From Nitrososphaerota archaeon (GTDB taxonomy: Archaea; Thermoproteota; Nitrososphaeria; Nitrososphaerales; Nitrosopumilaceae): DNA of 54,181 bases. Every line of letters starts with the position of its first letter. Position 1 is the stretch's first letter. Below, piece after piece: positions 33,023 through 42,008 of this stretch. The position numbers were made by a program, and so were the translations under genes. Location: the NCBI GenBank assembly GCA_022565935.1, contig JADFJY010000001.1, positions 1-54,181 of the forward strand, in the 5' to 3' direction. Under the pieces are notes generated by a model that was given only the letters and a program-made list of their open reading frames with translations, searched no databases and was not told where the DNA came from.

Positions 33023-34265
33023 AAAAAAAATAAAGAAAAAAGATCATCCATCATTAGATATTGTTAGTTCACATGGTGTAGAATTATCAGAAAAAAGAAT
33101 TGTACTCTGTGTTGCAGGAAGTGTTGCAGCATACAAAGCAATAGAACTTGCAAGATTACTTATGAGACATGGTGCAGATGTTACATGTGTCGTAAGTAAT
33201 GCAGCTACAAAATTAATACAGCCTGACTATTTCAAATGGGCTACAGGAAATAAAGTAATTACAAAACTTACAGGCGAACTTGAACATATTAGATTAGCAG
33301 ATTATAATCAATCAGATCTAGTAATTGTATATCCTGCAACTGCAAATACATTAGGAAAATTAGCAAATGGAATTGATGATACACCAATTTCCACTATACT
33401 TACTGTAGGATTTGGATCAAAAATTCCAATCTTGATGTGTTTAGCTATGCATGAATCAATGTATGATAATTTAGCTGTAAAAAAGAACATAGAATTTCTA
33501 AAAAATAAAATTGAATTTCTTGCACCACAAATGATTGAAGGAAAAGCTAAAGCTTCAGAACCAGAAGAGGTATTAGAATATGTTTTAAAGAAATTTGGAT
33601 TCATATCAACATTAAAGAATAAAAAAGTGTTAATGACTGCAGGTCCAACAATTGAACACATAGATCCTGTACGAGTAATAACAAATCAAAGTACAGGAAA
33701 AACAGGTGTTAGTTTAGCATCTGAATTAATTTCTGCAGGAGCCAAAGTTACTTTTGTTTATGGTCCTGGAGTAGAAAAACCACCAAAGGGTGCAAAGATT
33801 ATCAATGTTTCATCTAGCAAAGAAATGCACAATGCTGTTAAAACAGAATTAAAGAAAAAATTTGATATTGTAATTATGGCTGCAGCAGTTGCAGATTATG
33901 TTCCAACAAATCCAAGCAAAAATAAGATCAAAAGTTCCAAAAATAAGATAAAAATTAGCCTCAAAAAAGTACCAAAAATTATAGATCAAATCAAAAAATA
34001 TCAAAAAAATGTATTACTAGTAGGTTTTAAGGCAGAGACGAATCTCACAAAAAATCAATTAATCAAATCTGCTCAAAAAAAATTAAAAGAATCATCTTCA
34101 GATATGATAGTAGCAAACGATATTGGTTCATCAAGATACAAAAAAAATCCTCAAAATAATCAAGTAATCATTGTAGATTCAAAGAAAGTTGTTGTATCAG
34201 GATGGATGAAAAAACAAAGGATTGCAAAGTTTATCAAAAAACAAATTGAATTAAAAATAAAATGA
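33003..34265 (+). CDS. coaBC: Phosphopantothenoylcysteine decarboxylase/phosphopantothenate-cysteine ligase
   Basis: Bifunctional CoaBC (Dfp) making 4-phosphopantetheine. The N-terminal flavoprotein CoaC (about 30-215) has GSVAAYKAIELARLLMRHGA and the HIRLADYNQSDLVIVYPATANTLGKLANGI region; the CoaB part (about 215-420) has MTAGPTIEHIDPVRVITNQSTGKTG and MAAAVADYVP. The first start is GTG 33003 within panB; TTG 33012 is an alternative. Its TGA overlaps a 55-aa ORF as ATGA. The operon now covers pantoate synthesis through phosphopantetheine; CoaD and CoaE are not here. Confidence 0.95.
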   Translation: MIKLVVKKKIKKKDHPSLDIVSSHGVELSEKRIVLCVAGSVAAYKAIELARLLMRHGADVTCVVSNAATKLIQPDYFKWATGNKVITKLTGELEHIRLADYNQSDLVIVYPATANTLGKLANGIDDTPISTILTVGFGSKIPILMCLAMHESMYDNLAVKKNIEFLKNKIEFLAPQMIEGKAKASEPEEVLEYVLKKFGFISTLKNKKVLMTAGPTIEHIDPVRVITNQSTGKTGVSLASELISAGAKVTFVYGPGVEKPPKGAKIINVSSSKEMHNAVKTELKKKFDIVIMAAAVADYVPTNPSKNKIKSSKNKIKISLKKVPKIIDQIKKYQKNVLLVGFKAETNLTKNQLIKSAQKKLKESSSDMIVANDIGSSRYKKNPQNNQVIIVDSKKVVVSGWMKKQRIAKFIKKQIELKIK

Positions 34266-34429
34266 AAAAATCAGAACTTCGAAAACTAATTGCAGAATAT
34301 AAAAAAATTGAATTAAAATTAAAAAAATTAAAGGATAAAAAATTCCAAGAAAAATTAGGTCAAATTGAACATAGATACTATCATGAAACTGGCAGAATGT
34401 TAAAATCTGATCTTGAAAAGATTACATAA
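34262..34429 (+). CDS. Small basic coiled-coil protein coupled to coaBC (55 aa)
   Basis: A 55-aa ORF whose ATG overlaps the coaBC stop as ATGA. It starts MKKSELRKLIAEYKKIELKLKK, a basic coiled coil, and continues with IEHRYYHETGRMLKSDLEKIT, a more specific-looking segment that suggests a conserved family. I do not recognise it. Coupling to coaBC suggests coexpression; a link to CoA metabolism is unproven. Confidence 0.6.
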   Translation: MKKSELRKLIAEYKKIELKLKKLKDKKFQEKLGQIEHRYYHETGRMLKSDLEKIT

Positions 34430-34446
34430 AATACGTCATAGATTAA

Positions 34447-35301
34447 GTGATTCTACAAATGAAACTCAAACATTTTGAATATAAACAAAGAAACATGAAA
34501 ATTTGGAATGAGGTTGCACCTCGTTATCATAAAAGATGGGCCAGTGTATGTATAGGACCATTTCAAAGTACTTCAAAGTTAATAGAATTAGTGGACATCA
34601 ACAAAGGTGACACAGTATTAGATATTGCATGTGGTACTGGTGTAGTAACAAAAAAAATTCGAAAAAAAATTGGCAATGTAGGATATGTAGTAGGTGTTGA
34701 CACTTCCATTATTGCAATTAAAATAGCAAAAAAGTGGAATGAAAGAAAAACAAATTTAGATTTTGTAAATATAGATGCAGAAAAATTTTATTTTTCAAAA
34801 AAATTTGATATTGTTACTTGTCAATATGCATTGTTCTTTTTTCCAAATGCCCAAAAAGCACTAAAAAATATGAGAAATAGCCTCAAAAAATCAGGTAAAA
34901 TAGGAATTTCAGTTCACGGAAGTAAAGATAGAGTTCCTTTTTTTAGTAGTATTTTAGATTCAGTAACTCAGTATATTCCAGATTATATCCCTCCTGGTTC
35001 ACCAAACCTCGATAGATTTGGTACAAAGTCTGCATTAAGAGAAGAGATCAGTAAAGCAGGATTCTCAAAGATATCTATACAAGAATTTATTTTTTATTAT
35101 AGTCCTGGAAAATTTGAAGACTATTGGAAAAATTATATTAAATACATTGCAAAACCATTAAAAGAAAAGCTAGATGCATTAGAAAATTCAAAAAGAAAAG
35201 AATTGAAGAAGTTAGTAAAAGAAAAAACAATTCAATATACAAAGAAAAATGGTAAAATTATTTTTCCATGGCAAGTTTTAATTTTAACTGCAAAATACTA
35301 G
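34447..35301 (+). CDS. SAM-dependent class I methyltransferase
   Basis: A 284-aa Rossmann methyltransferase of the UbiE/Methyltransf-11/25 type. Motif I is TVLDIACGTGVV near residues 56-67, motif II is GVDTSIIAIKIA, and motif III has DIVTCQYALFFFPNAQKAL; the C-terminal 90 residues are variable. The substrate is unknown; quinone or lipid targets are possible. The start is GTG 34447 or ATG 34459. The gene lies 17 nt after the 55-aa ORF. Confidence 0.82.
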   Translation: MILQMKLKHFEYKQRNMKIWNEVAPRYHKRWASVCIGPFQSTSKLIELVDINKGDTVLDIACGTGVVTKKIRKKIGNVGYVVGVDTSIIAIKIAKKWNERKTNLDFVNIDAEKFYFSKKFDIVTCQYALFFFPNAQKALKNMRNSLKKSGKIGISVHGSKDRVPFFSSILDSVTQYIPDYIPPGSPNLDRFGTKSALREEISKAGFSKISIQEFIFYYSPGKFEDYWKNYIKYIAKPLKEKLDALENSKRKELKKLVKEKTIQYTKKNGKIIFPWQVLILTAKY

Positions 35302-35317
35302 AGATTCGGAGAAAAAG

Positions 35318-35800
35318 ATGGGTAAAGATAGAAAAGAGAAAGAAAAAAAACCAAAAAAATCTGATTTTAAAGCATTTCTTAGAAAAAGAGCACCAATTTA
35401 TCTTGGTATCATGGGATTATTCATTCTATTTGTAGTTCCTGATTTGATGAAAGGGGATTTAGAAAGTAGTTTCCCAGAACTTACATCTGAAGAACAACAA
35501 GTTATTGATATCTTAATGAAATATGATGGACCAAATGATTCTGGATTAACTGTAATGGATGCAATTTCAATGAAAATAGATGAAAAATACCCAGATGAAA
35601 AAATTTATGATAACAAAAAAACCAAAGTTGAATTAACTATATCAAATATTAATTCAGAAGAGTACCAAGTTGTTTTAAATTTCAAGTCACACAAAGGGGA
35701 AATGAATTATGATTGGAATGTAAACGTGAGTTCTGAGAAAATTACATCAAATAATCAAGAATCAAAATACATAATTAATTTAGTAGATTTTTATGATTAG
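35318..35800 (+). CDS. Single-pass membrane protein with basic N-terminus (160 aa)
   Basis: A 160-aa protein with a Lys-rich cytoplasmic N-terminus (residues 1-28), one membrane helix (about 29-46) and an extracytoplasmic domain (EEQQVIDILMKYDGPNDSGLTVMDAI, then a beta-rich C-terminal part). No motif recognised. Same strand as the methyltransferase, 16 nt downstream, with AGATTCGGAG before the ATG as a possible ribosome-binding site. Function unknown. Confidence 0.7.
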   Translation: MGKDRKEKEKKPKKSDFKAFLRKRAPIYLGIMGLFILFVVPDLMKGDLESSFPELTSEEQQVIDILMKYDGPNDSGLTVMDAISMKIDEKYPDEKIYDNKKTKVELTISNINSEEYQVVLNFKSHKGEMNYDWNVNVSSEKITSNNQESKYIINLVDFYD

Positions 35801-35802
35801 CC

Positions 35803-36867
35803 TCAAATTGTGACTAAATCTTTAGTAAATTTGTGCATCACAATAGGTTGATTTCTTACAATTAACGAATCCTCTATTCGAATTCCAAATTTATTTTTAA
35901 TATAGATTCCAGGTTCTACGGTAATTGCCATGTTTTCTTTTAATTTTATTTCACTTTGATATGAAACAGTTGGAAGCTCATGTACTTCTAATCCAATTCC
36001 ATGACCGGTAGAATGAATAAAGTATTGACCATAGTTATTTTCTTCAATGTATTTTCTACAGGCAGAATCTACATCTTTACAATTTGCATTTGGTTTAACA
36101 GCTTTTAAACCAAGTTTTTGAGATTCTTTAACGATTTCATATGCTTCATTTACTTGAGTTGAAATTTTTCCTACTGCAAATGTTCTAGTTGCATCAGAAA
36201 CATATCCTTTGTATCTCAGTGTAAGATCAGTAACTACAAGATCTCCTTTTTTGAATTTTCTCTGAGATACTTGAGCATGAGGTAGAGCTCCATTAGGACC
36301 TCCAGCAATAATTAGAGGATTTAGTGTAGATTTGTATCCAGTATCAAACATTTGCTGTTCCATTGCATATACCATCAAAATTGTTTGTAATTCTGATTCT
36401 TTTTGACCCACTTTCATTGTTTTCGAACAAATATCGAACATTTCATCTATGATTTTAGAAGCTTTTTTGAGTATTTGGATTTCTTTTTCATCTTTAATTA
36501 TACGAGAATTATAAAATGGTTCTGTAGATGATTTAATTTTTGGAATTGATTTTTTCAGAGACATCATGGTAGAATAGTTTTGGCAATCAGTACAAACCTG
36601 ATTTTTCTTAATTTTTTCTATAAGCGAAGAGATCAAACCAGTTCCACGTTCCGCTGTAATTACATCACAGTCTTGAGATTCTCCTTTTGCTCTTCCCACT
36701 TCAAGTTCTGGAGCAATGATAGTTGTTTTTCCATTTTTTTCAAGCAATCCTATTGCCTCACCCCAAAATCCAGTCATGTAAAACAAATTTTCAGGCTCAA
36801 ACGTGACTAGTGTATCACAGCCGATCTTTTGTGCATATTTTAAAAGATTTTTTCTACGCTGTTTCAT
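35803..36867 (-). CDS. pepQ: Xaa-Pro dipeptidase/aminopeptidase, M24 family
   Basis: Metallopeptidase cleaving X-Pro bonds. The 354 aa have a creatinase-like N-terminal domain (about 1-125) and a pita-bread catalytic domain with the five metal ligands: Asp in VVTDLTLRYKGY and SDATRTF, His in HSTGHGIGLEVHELP, Glu in VEPGIYI and IRIEDS. Monomeric-type length. The gene converges with the 160-aa protein and is divergent from a PP-loop protein. The gene symbol is by function, not by close comparison. Confidence 0.9.
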   Translation of the reverse strand: MKQRRKNLLKYAQKIGCDTLVTFEPENLFYMTGFWGEAIGLLEKNGKTTIIAPELEVGRAKGESQDCDVITAERGTGLISSLIEKIKKNQVCTDCQNYSTMMSLKKSIPKIKSSTEPFYNSRIIKDEKEIQILKKASKIIDEMFDICSKTMKVGQKESELQTILMVYAMEQQMFDTGYKSTLNPLIIAGGPNGALPHAQVSQRKFKKGDLVVTDLTLRYKGYVSDATRTFAVGKISTQVNEAYEIVKESQKLGLKAVKPNANCKDVDSACRKYIEENNYGQYFIHSTGHGIGLEVHELPTVSYQSEIKLKENMAITVEPGIYIKNKFGIRIEDSLIVRNQPIVMHKFTKDLVTI

Positions 36868-36938
36868 ACAAAAAAATCTCTGTTTCTCAATTTATGTATG
36901 ATGTAAAGTTTGTATATGCAAATTTTGATTGGATCTTT

Positions 36939-37946
36939 ATGACAGAAGAAAAGAAGAAAGTCGTTGCATTACTATCAGGAGGATTAGATAGTCAACTTGC
37001 AGTAAGAATGATGCAAGAGCAAGGTTTTGAAGTTTCAGCTGTTGCAATAAAAACTCCTTTTTGTGATTTTGATTGTGGGAGAGGATGTGGGTTTGAAATT
37101 AGAGAAAGAGCTGATGATCTTAATATTAATTTAAAGACAGTTTATCTTGGTGATGAATACATTGAGATGTTAAAACATCCAAAACATGGAATTGGTGCTG
37201 GTTTTAATCCATGTGTTGATTGCAGAACTATGATGTTTGATGCTGCAAAAAAACACATGGAAGAAATTGGTGCAGAATTTATTATTTCAGGTGAAGTATT
37301 AGGTCAACGCCCAATGAGTCAACATGCATCATCATTACATATTATTGAAAAAGAATCAAATTTAACTGGAAAAATTGTTAGACCGTTATCTGCTGGATTA
37401 TTACCACCAACAGATGCTGAAAAAGATGGTTTGATCAAAAGAGAAAATCTTGGAATGATTAAAGGAAGACAAAGAAAAATTCAAATACAAATGGCTAAAG
37501 AATATGGAATTGAAAATCCACCAAATGCAGGTGGTGGTTGTCTATTAACAGAGCCACAATTTGGAATTAAAGCTAAAGATTTGTTTGATCATATGGAAAC
37601 TCCAACAATTAATGAAATTGATTTGTTAAAAATTGGAAGACATTTTAGGTTAGATGAAGAAACAAAATTTGTTGTAGGAAGAAATAAAGATGAAAATGAA
37701 ATGATTAAAGCATTAGCGTTACCTGGTGATATTTTACTTGAAGCTAAAGATTACGTAGGACCAGTTTCAATTTTACGTGGTAAGAATGCAAAGTTACATG
37801 TAGAATTTGCATCAGCTGTAACTCTAAGATATTCAGATGCACCAAAAACTGAACACAGTATTGTTTCTGTTAAAAATAGAGATTCAACTGATGAAGTTAG
37901 TTCAGAATGTGCAGAAGAGCAATCTTACATTAAATTCAGAATGTAG
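36939..37946 (+). CDS. PP-loop ATPase, tRNA thiolation-type (MnmA/ThiI-related)
   Basis: A 335-aa ATP-pyrophosphatase with LLSGGLDSQLAVRMMQEQG (PP-loop, residues about 10-28), several cysteine pairs (FCDFDCGRGC, NPCVDC, GGGC) that could bind an Fe-S cluster or carry sulfur, and SGEVLGQRPMSQH typical of the archaeal subgroup. It is likely to adenylate a tRNA uridine for sulfur insertion. ATG 36939 is preceded by a TATA-like TATATG about 25 nt upstream; an in-frame ATG at 36810 was rejected as it runs through pepQ. Confidence 0.78.
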   Translation: MTEEKKKVVALLSGGLDSQLAVRMMQEQGFEVSAVAIKTPFCDFDCGRGCGFEIRERADDLNINLKTVYLGDEYIEMLKHPKHGIGAGFNPCVDCRTMMFDAAKKHMEEIGAEFIISGEVLGQRPMSQHASSLHIIEKESNLTGKIVRPLSAGLLPPTDAEKDGLIKRENLGMIKGRQRKIQIQMAKEYGIENPPNAGGGCLLTEPQFGIKAKDLFDHMETPTINEIDLLKIGRHFRLDEETKFVVGRNKDENEMIKALALPGDILLEAKDYVGPVSILRGKNAKLHVEFASAVTLRYSDAPKTEHSIVSVKNRDSTDEVSSECAEEQSYIKFRM

Positions 37947-38018
37947 GCGTAAAAAAATTTAAAATTAGTTAGTATTAAGGAAGAGTTTTTGAATGAGTAG
38001 ATCAGATTTTCAACAAGG

Positions 38019-38297
38019 ATGCAAAAACAAGAAAGCCCAACGTATCTAAAGGCCATAACAATTAGAGACATCAGTGATATTCATTCTATCAAAGAAGATA
38101 TCAAAAAAGGAATGATTTTGATTTTAAGGGTTACACCATTAGCACAAAAGGATGTAGAACAACTTCGTAAAGTAGTTGAAGAATTATATTCTATTGCAAA
38201 AACAGCTGGTGCAGATATTGCAAGATTAGGAGAGGAACGAATTATTATTGCTCCATCTAACATAAAGATCTGGAAACCAGAATACGATCTAAAATAA
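38019..38297 (+). CDS. sepF: SepF-like protein (DUF552/SepF domain)
   Basis: A 92-aa protein: an N-terminal tail (MQKQESPTYLKAITI) and the SepF fold (IHSIKEDIKKGMILILRVTPLAQKDVEQLRKVVEELYSIAKTAGADIARLGEERIIIAPSNI). SepF anchors FtsZ to the membrane in many archaea and Gram-positive bacteria; here the usual long N-terminal amphipathic helix is short. The stop overlaps the end of the aCPSF1 gene by 9 nt (convergent). Cdv/ESCRT genes are the expected divider in this group, so a SepF homologue is worth noting. Identification is moderate. Confidence 0.7.
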   Translation: MQKQESPTYLKAITIRDISDIHSIKEDIKKGMILILRVTPLAQKDVEQLRKVVEELYSIAKTAGADIARLGEERIIIAPSNIKIWKPEYDLK

Positions 38298-40265
38298 TTT
38301 TATAGCTTCTTGAATTTGAGGATAATGTGCAGGTAACCTATACATTCGTCTAATATTCATAGCAAGATTTTCTGATTTTTTACGTTCTCCGTGATTAACT
38401 AGAACTCTTCGAAGTTTTGGTCGTAGTCTTTGTACAAATGACATCAATTGATTATAATCACTGTGACCACTGAATCCGTCTAGTCTTTCAACACTACTAT
38501 TAATGGTAATAACTTCAATTTTACCCTCTCTTCCTAACATAGATACTTGTTTAGAACCATCAAGAACCCTTCTTCCCATAGTTCCATTAACTTGGTAAGA
38601 AACAAACAATACTTTGTTCTTTTTGTCAGGTGCAATGTTTTTGAAGTATTCTAAAACAGGACCGCCTTCTAACATTCCTGATGTTGCTAAAATAATACAT
38701 GGTGAATTTTCTCTCATTGGTTCTTCTCTAGCATCTGAATGCTCAATATTTGTGAAATATTCAGAATCAAATGGGTTATCATCAGTTTCTAAGATCTTTT
38801 GCTTAAGTTCTCTTGCTAGATATTCTGGATAGGATTCATGAATAGCTGATGCCTCAGAAATCATTCCTTCTGTAAAGACTGGTGCTTCAATCATTTCTCC
38901 TGATTTCATATAGTGATCTATTACCATCATGATTTCTTGAGCACGACCAACTGCTGGAATAGGAATCAAAACTTTTCCTCCATCTGCCAAAGTATTGTTT
39001 ACTGCATTAATAAAAGCAGATTCTACTTCTTGTCTACTTGGTTGAATATCTTCTTTAAGACCATAAGTACTTTCAATCAACAATGTTTCTACTCTTGGAA
39101 AATTCCAACTAGCAGCTTCAAACAAAATACTTTTTCCAAATTTTATATCACCTGAATAAACAAAATTATGATTACCATTTCCAATATGAAAATGACATAA
39201 AGCAGAACCTAGAATATGACCTGCATTTGCAAAAACTAATTTTATGTCAGGAGAAATATCAGTAACAGTTCCATATGGTAAAGTAATTGCTTGTCTCATG
39301 ACTTGTTTAACATCTCGTTCTGAGTAAATTGGAGTTCTGCCTTGTGCAGTAGCTACTTTGATTGCATCTAATTGAATTAGATTCATCATAGGAAGTGTTG
39401 GTTCTGTACAATAAATTGGACCTTTGTAACCATATTTACACAATGTTGGTAAGAATCCAGTGTGATCCAAGTGTGCATGCCCAATAACTATTGCATCAAG
39501 TTCGTCTAGTGTCAGATTTAGAGAATCAAGTCTTGGAAATGCATCCATTGGTGAACGTGCTCCAGGATTAATTCCACAATCAATTAAGATTTTACTTTCA
39601 GGAGTAGATAGTAATAAAGAGGATCTACCAACTTGACCAAATCCACCAAGAGTATAAAGAGAAACTTCAGTTCTTTGAGATAGCCTAGGTCTGAAAATTT
39701 CATCACCCACTTGTCTGAGTTGTTTGCTCCTCTCAGAAGAGTATTGTTTCAAAGTTGCATTGATTGTTTGAATTGTACGTGAAGGTATAGTTGTAGATTT
39801 TCTAATACGTAATTTCCATCCTGTTTTTTCGGTAACTTCAGCGTGATTGAATTCCTTAGCATCTCTTTGTAACAACCAAGGTCTTTTTACTTCAACTGAA
39901 ACTTCACCAGTGGCTGTATCAAAAATAGTTCCTTGTAGATTTGCTTCTTTTGGAACACATTCTGCAAGAATTCGTCTAGCTTCATCTTCAGGTTTTCTAA
40001 TGGATTCATCTGTCCTTACAACAATTCTTTTTTTAATTACATTAACAAGATTTGATATTGTTTCATTATTTTCCATCAGATAACGAGGAGTTTTTGTGTA
40101 AAGAGCAATTCGTGGTCCTTCATATTCAATTTTTGTAACACCTGCCTCTTTTGGAATACTTTGCAGTATGGTGGCCATTATATTTTGGCTAGAAGGTAAT
40201 TCTTTTTGTTGTTGTTTTCTTTGCATAAAATCACTAAAGTTCGATGACTGATTTCTTTTGTTCAT
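38289..40265 (-). CDS. aCPSF1 (FttA-type) KH/metallo-beta-lactamase/beta-CASP ribonuclease
   Basis: Archaeal cleavage factor that cuts nascent RNA and terminates transcription. The 658 aa carry two KH-like domains (about 30-190), then a metallo-beta-lactamase domain with HAHLDHTG near residue 260 and GDIKFGKS, a beta-CASP domain, and the final HSDYNQL and VNHGE motifs. The start at 40265 lies 32 nt inside psmB; ATG 40226 just after the psmB stop is a good alternative and would remove 13 residues. Operonic with psmB. Confidence 0.93.
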   Translation of the reverse strand: MNKRNQSSNFSDFMQRKQQQKELPSSQNIMATILQSIPKEAGVTKIEYEGPRIALYTKTPRYLMENNETISNLVNVIKKRIVVRTDESIRKPEDEARRILAECVPKEANLQGTIFDTATGEVSVEVKRPWLLQRDAKEFNHAEVTEKTGWKLRIRKSTTIPSRTIQTINATLKQYSSERSKQLRQVGDEIFRPRLSQRTEVSLYTLGGFGQVGRSSLLLSTPESKILIDCGINPGARSPMDAFPRLDSLNLTLDELDAIVIGHAHLDHTGFLPTLCKYGYKGPIYCTEPTLPMMNLIQLDAIKVATAQGRTPIYSERDVKQVMRQAITLPYGTVTDISPDIKLVFANAGHILGSALCHFHIGNGNHNFVYSGDIKFGKSILFEAASWNFPRVETLLIESTYGLKEDIQPSRQEVESAFINAVNNTLADGGKVLIPIPAVGRAQEIMMVIDHYMKSGEMIEAPVFTEGMISEASAIHESYPEYLARELKQKILETDDNPFDSEYFTNIEHSDAREEPMRENSPCIILATSGMLEGGPVLEYFKNIAPDKKNKVLFVSYQVNGTMGRRVLDGSKQVSMLGREGKIEVITINSSVERLDGFSGHSDYNQLMSFVQRLRPKLRRVLVNHGERKKSENLAMNIRRMYRLPAHYPQIQEAIKLF

Positions 40266-40866
40266 CTGTCAAAAGACGGAATCCATCTTTATCCATTACT
40301 GAGATGTTAATTCCATCACCAGTACCAATATTTCTAACTATTGCAGCTTTAACAGCTCGTAGAGCTATTTTTTTTGCTTCTTCAACTGTAATATCTTTTT
40401 GATATTCCTCTTCAAGTAAACCATAAGCCACTGGTGAACCACTACCAGTTGTAACATATGATTTTTCTTCAACTGAACCAAACATATCAATATTAAATAA
40501 TGCAGGGCCATTTGTGTCATAACCACCAAGCAAGATATCAGCCATGAATGGATAACCTCTATTTTGATGAAATATCAATGAGCAAAGTCTGGCAAGTGAA
40601 TGAATTGCGATTGGACTTTGTTTTTCAACTCTGTGAAGATTAGCATGATAACGTAAAATATCAACAATATTTTGTGCGTCTGCCACACCACCTGCCAATG
40701 TTAATCCTGCGTGCAAATCAATTTTTTGAATTTTCATCGTGTTATTGTTTGCAATAAAATAACCTGCACTAGCTCTCATATCAGCACATAAGACAACACC
40801 ATCGGTAGCTTTGATACCTACAGTGGTTGTCCCATGCAAAATTTTTTCTTCAACGTTGTTCGACAA
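40234..40866 (-). CDS. psmB: Proteasome beta subunit
   Basis: Catalytic subunit of the archaeal 20S proteasome. After a short propeptide (MSNNVEEKILHG) the mature N-terminal threonine is Thr13 (HGTTTVGIK). Lys and Asp of the active site are in MKIQKI and DMRASA. Length 210 aa is usual. It starts with TTG at 40866, with AGGTG 8 nt upstream. The cleavage factor aCPSF1 follows with overlap. Ordinary beta paralogues exist in some relatives; only one is here. Confidence 0.96.
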   Translation of the reverse strand: MSNNVEEKILHGTTTVGIKATDGVVLCADMRASAGYFIANNNTMKIQKIDLHAGLTLAGGVADAQNIVDILRYHANLHRVEKQSPIAIHSLARLCSLIFHQNRGYPFMADILLGGYDTNGPALFNIDMFGSVEEKSYVTTGSGSPVAYGLLEEEYQKDITVEEAKKIALRAVKAAIVRNIGTGDGINISVMDKDGFRLLTDEQKKSVIEL

Positions 40867-40942
40867 AAATTACACCTATTAAGATAAAGTGGATTGCAGG
40901 TTCCCTTTTAAATAACTTTTTGATCCCTGAAAATCATAAATA

Positions 40943-42007
40943 ATGACAAAAAATCAAGATCGCATGCAATCGCATACGATGGAACTTCCTAGGCTCATTG
41001 AAATTGGTGAGAAGAATATTGGCGATTTTGGAAAATTTCTAAATTCATTAAACAAACCAAAAAAAGTTTCTTTAATTTCTGGAATAAATGTTCAAAAGGT
41101 TTTAAGGAAAAAAATTGAAAAATCACTCAAAGCAAAAAAAATTCGATTTATTTGGCATACATCAAAAGACAATCAAATAAAATCATTAAATAAAATTCAA
41201 AAAGATGTTAAAAAAGACAATTCGGACTTGGTGGTTGGGATTGGTGGAGGTCGTTCTGTAGATATAGCAAAATTGATTTCATATAATTTAGGTAAACCAT
41301 TTGTAAGTTTACCAACTGCAGCTTCTCATGATGGAATGGCAAGTCCATTTGTTTCTGTAAAAAGTGATTTGCCACATTCGATTGTGGCATCTGCACCTAT
41401 GGGTGTTTTTGTAGATATTGATGTAATTAGAAAAGCTCCAGCCAAGTTGTTAGCTAGTGGTTGTGGAGATCTTATTGCAAATCTCATAGCAGTAAAGGAT
41501 TGGCAATTAGGTCACAAAAAGAAGAAAGAATACTATGGTAGATATGCTGCAAATCTAGCCTTGATGAGCGCCAAGATAGTTATGGAAAATTCTTCCAGAT
41601 TTGCAAAGGAAGGATTGGATGCAAGAATAATTGTGGAAGGATTGATCAGTGCAGGAGTAGCATCATGTATTGCAGGAAGCAGTAGACCATGTTCTGGTGC
41701 AGAACATCTTTTTTCACACGCACTTGATAAAATAGCTCCTGGTATTGGACTTCATGGAGAAAAATGTGGAATTGGTTCTATAATGATTGCAAAATTACAA
41801 GGACAAGATTGGAAAAAAATTGTAAAGACATTGAAAGATGTCAAAGCTCCAACAACTGCAAAACAAATTGGTCTTAAACCAGATATAATAATAAAAGCCC
41901 TAATTATGGCACAAGGATTGCGACCAGAGAGATATACAATTTTAAAAGAAATTAAAATGACTGAAAAAAGAGCACGAAGTCTTGCAAAGAGTACTAAAGT
42001 GATTTAA
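40943..42007 (+). CDS. egsA: sn-Glycerol-1-phosphate dehydrogenase
   Basis: Reduces dihydroxyacetone phosphate to sn-glycerol-1-phosphate, the backbone of archaeal membrane lipids. The 354 aa have VGIGGGRSVDIAKLISYNL (NAD motif), LPTAASHDGMASPFVS, and the Zn ligands in DLIANL, GAEHLFSHAL and GLHGEKCGIG. The start may be ATG 40943 or ATG 40979 (MELPRLIEIG). A TATA-like box at 40907-40916 fits the first. Strong marker that the DNA is archaeal. Confidence 0.96.
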   Translation: MTKNQDRMQSHTMELPRLIEIGEKNIGDFGKFLNSLNKPKKVSLISGINVQKVLRKKIEKSLKAKKIRFIWHTSKDNQIKSLNKIQKDVKKDNSDLVVGIGGGRSVDIAKLISYNLGKPFVSLPTAASHDGMASPFVSVKSDLPHSIVASAPMGVFVDIDVIRKAPAKLLASGCGDLIANLIAVKDWQLGHKKKKEYYGRYAANLALMSAKIVMENSSRFAKEGLDARIIVEGLISAGVASCIAGSSRPCSGAEHLFSHALDKIAPGIGLHGEKCGIGSIMIAKLQGQDWKKIVKTLKDVKAPTTAKQIGLKPDIIIKALIMAQGLRPERYTILKEIKMTEKRARSLAKSTKVI

Positions 42008-42008
42008 T

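Noticed and set aside
36810..36938. N-terminal extension of the PP-loop protein
   Set aside because: Those 43 residues overlap pepQ on the other strand and look non-coding; a TATA-like box fits ATG 36939.
37993..38049. Short ORF beginning ATGAGTAGATC before sepF
   Set aside because: It is out of frame with sepF, ends after 18 codons, and has no motif.
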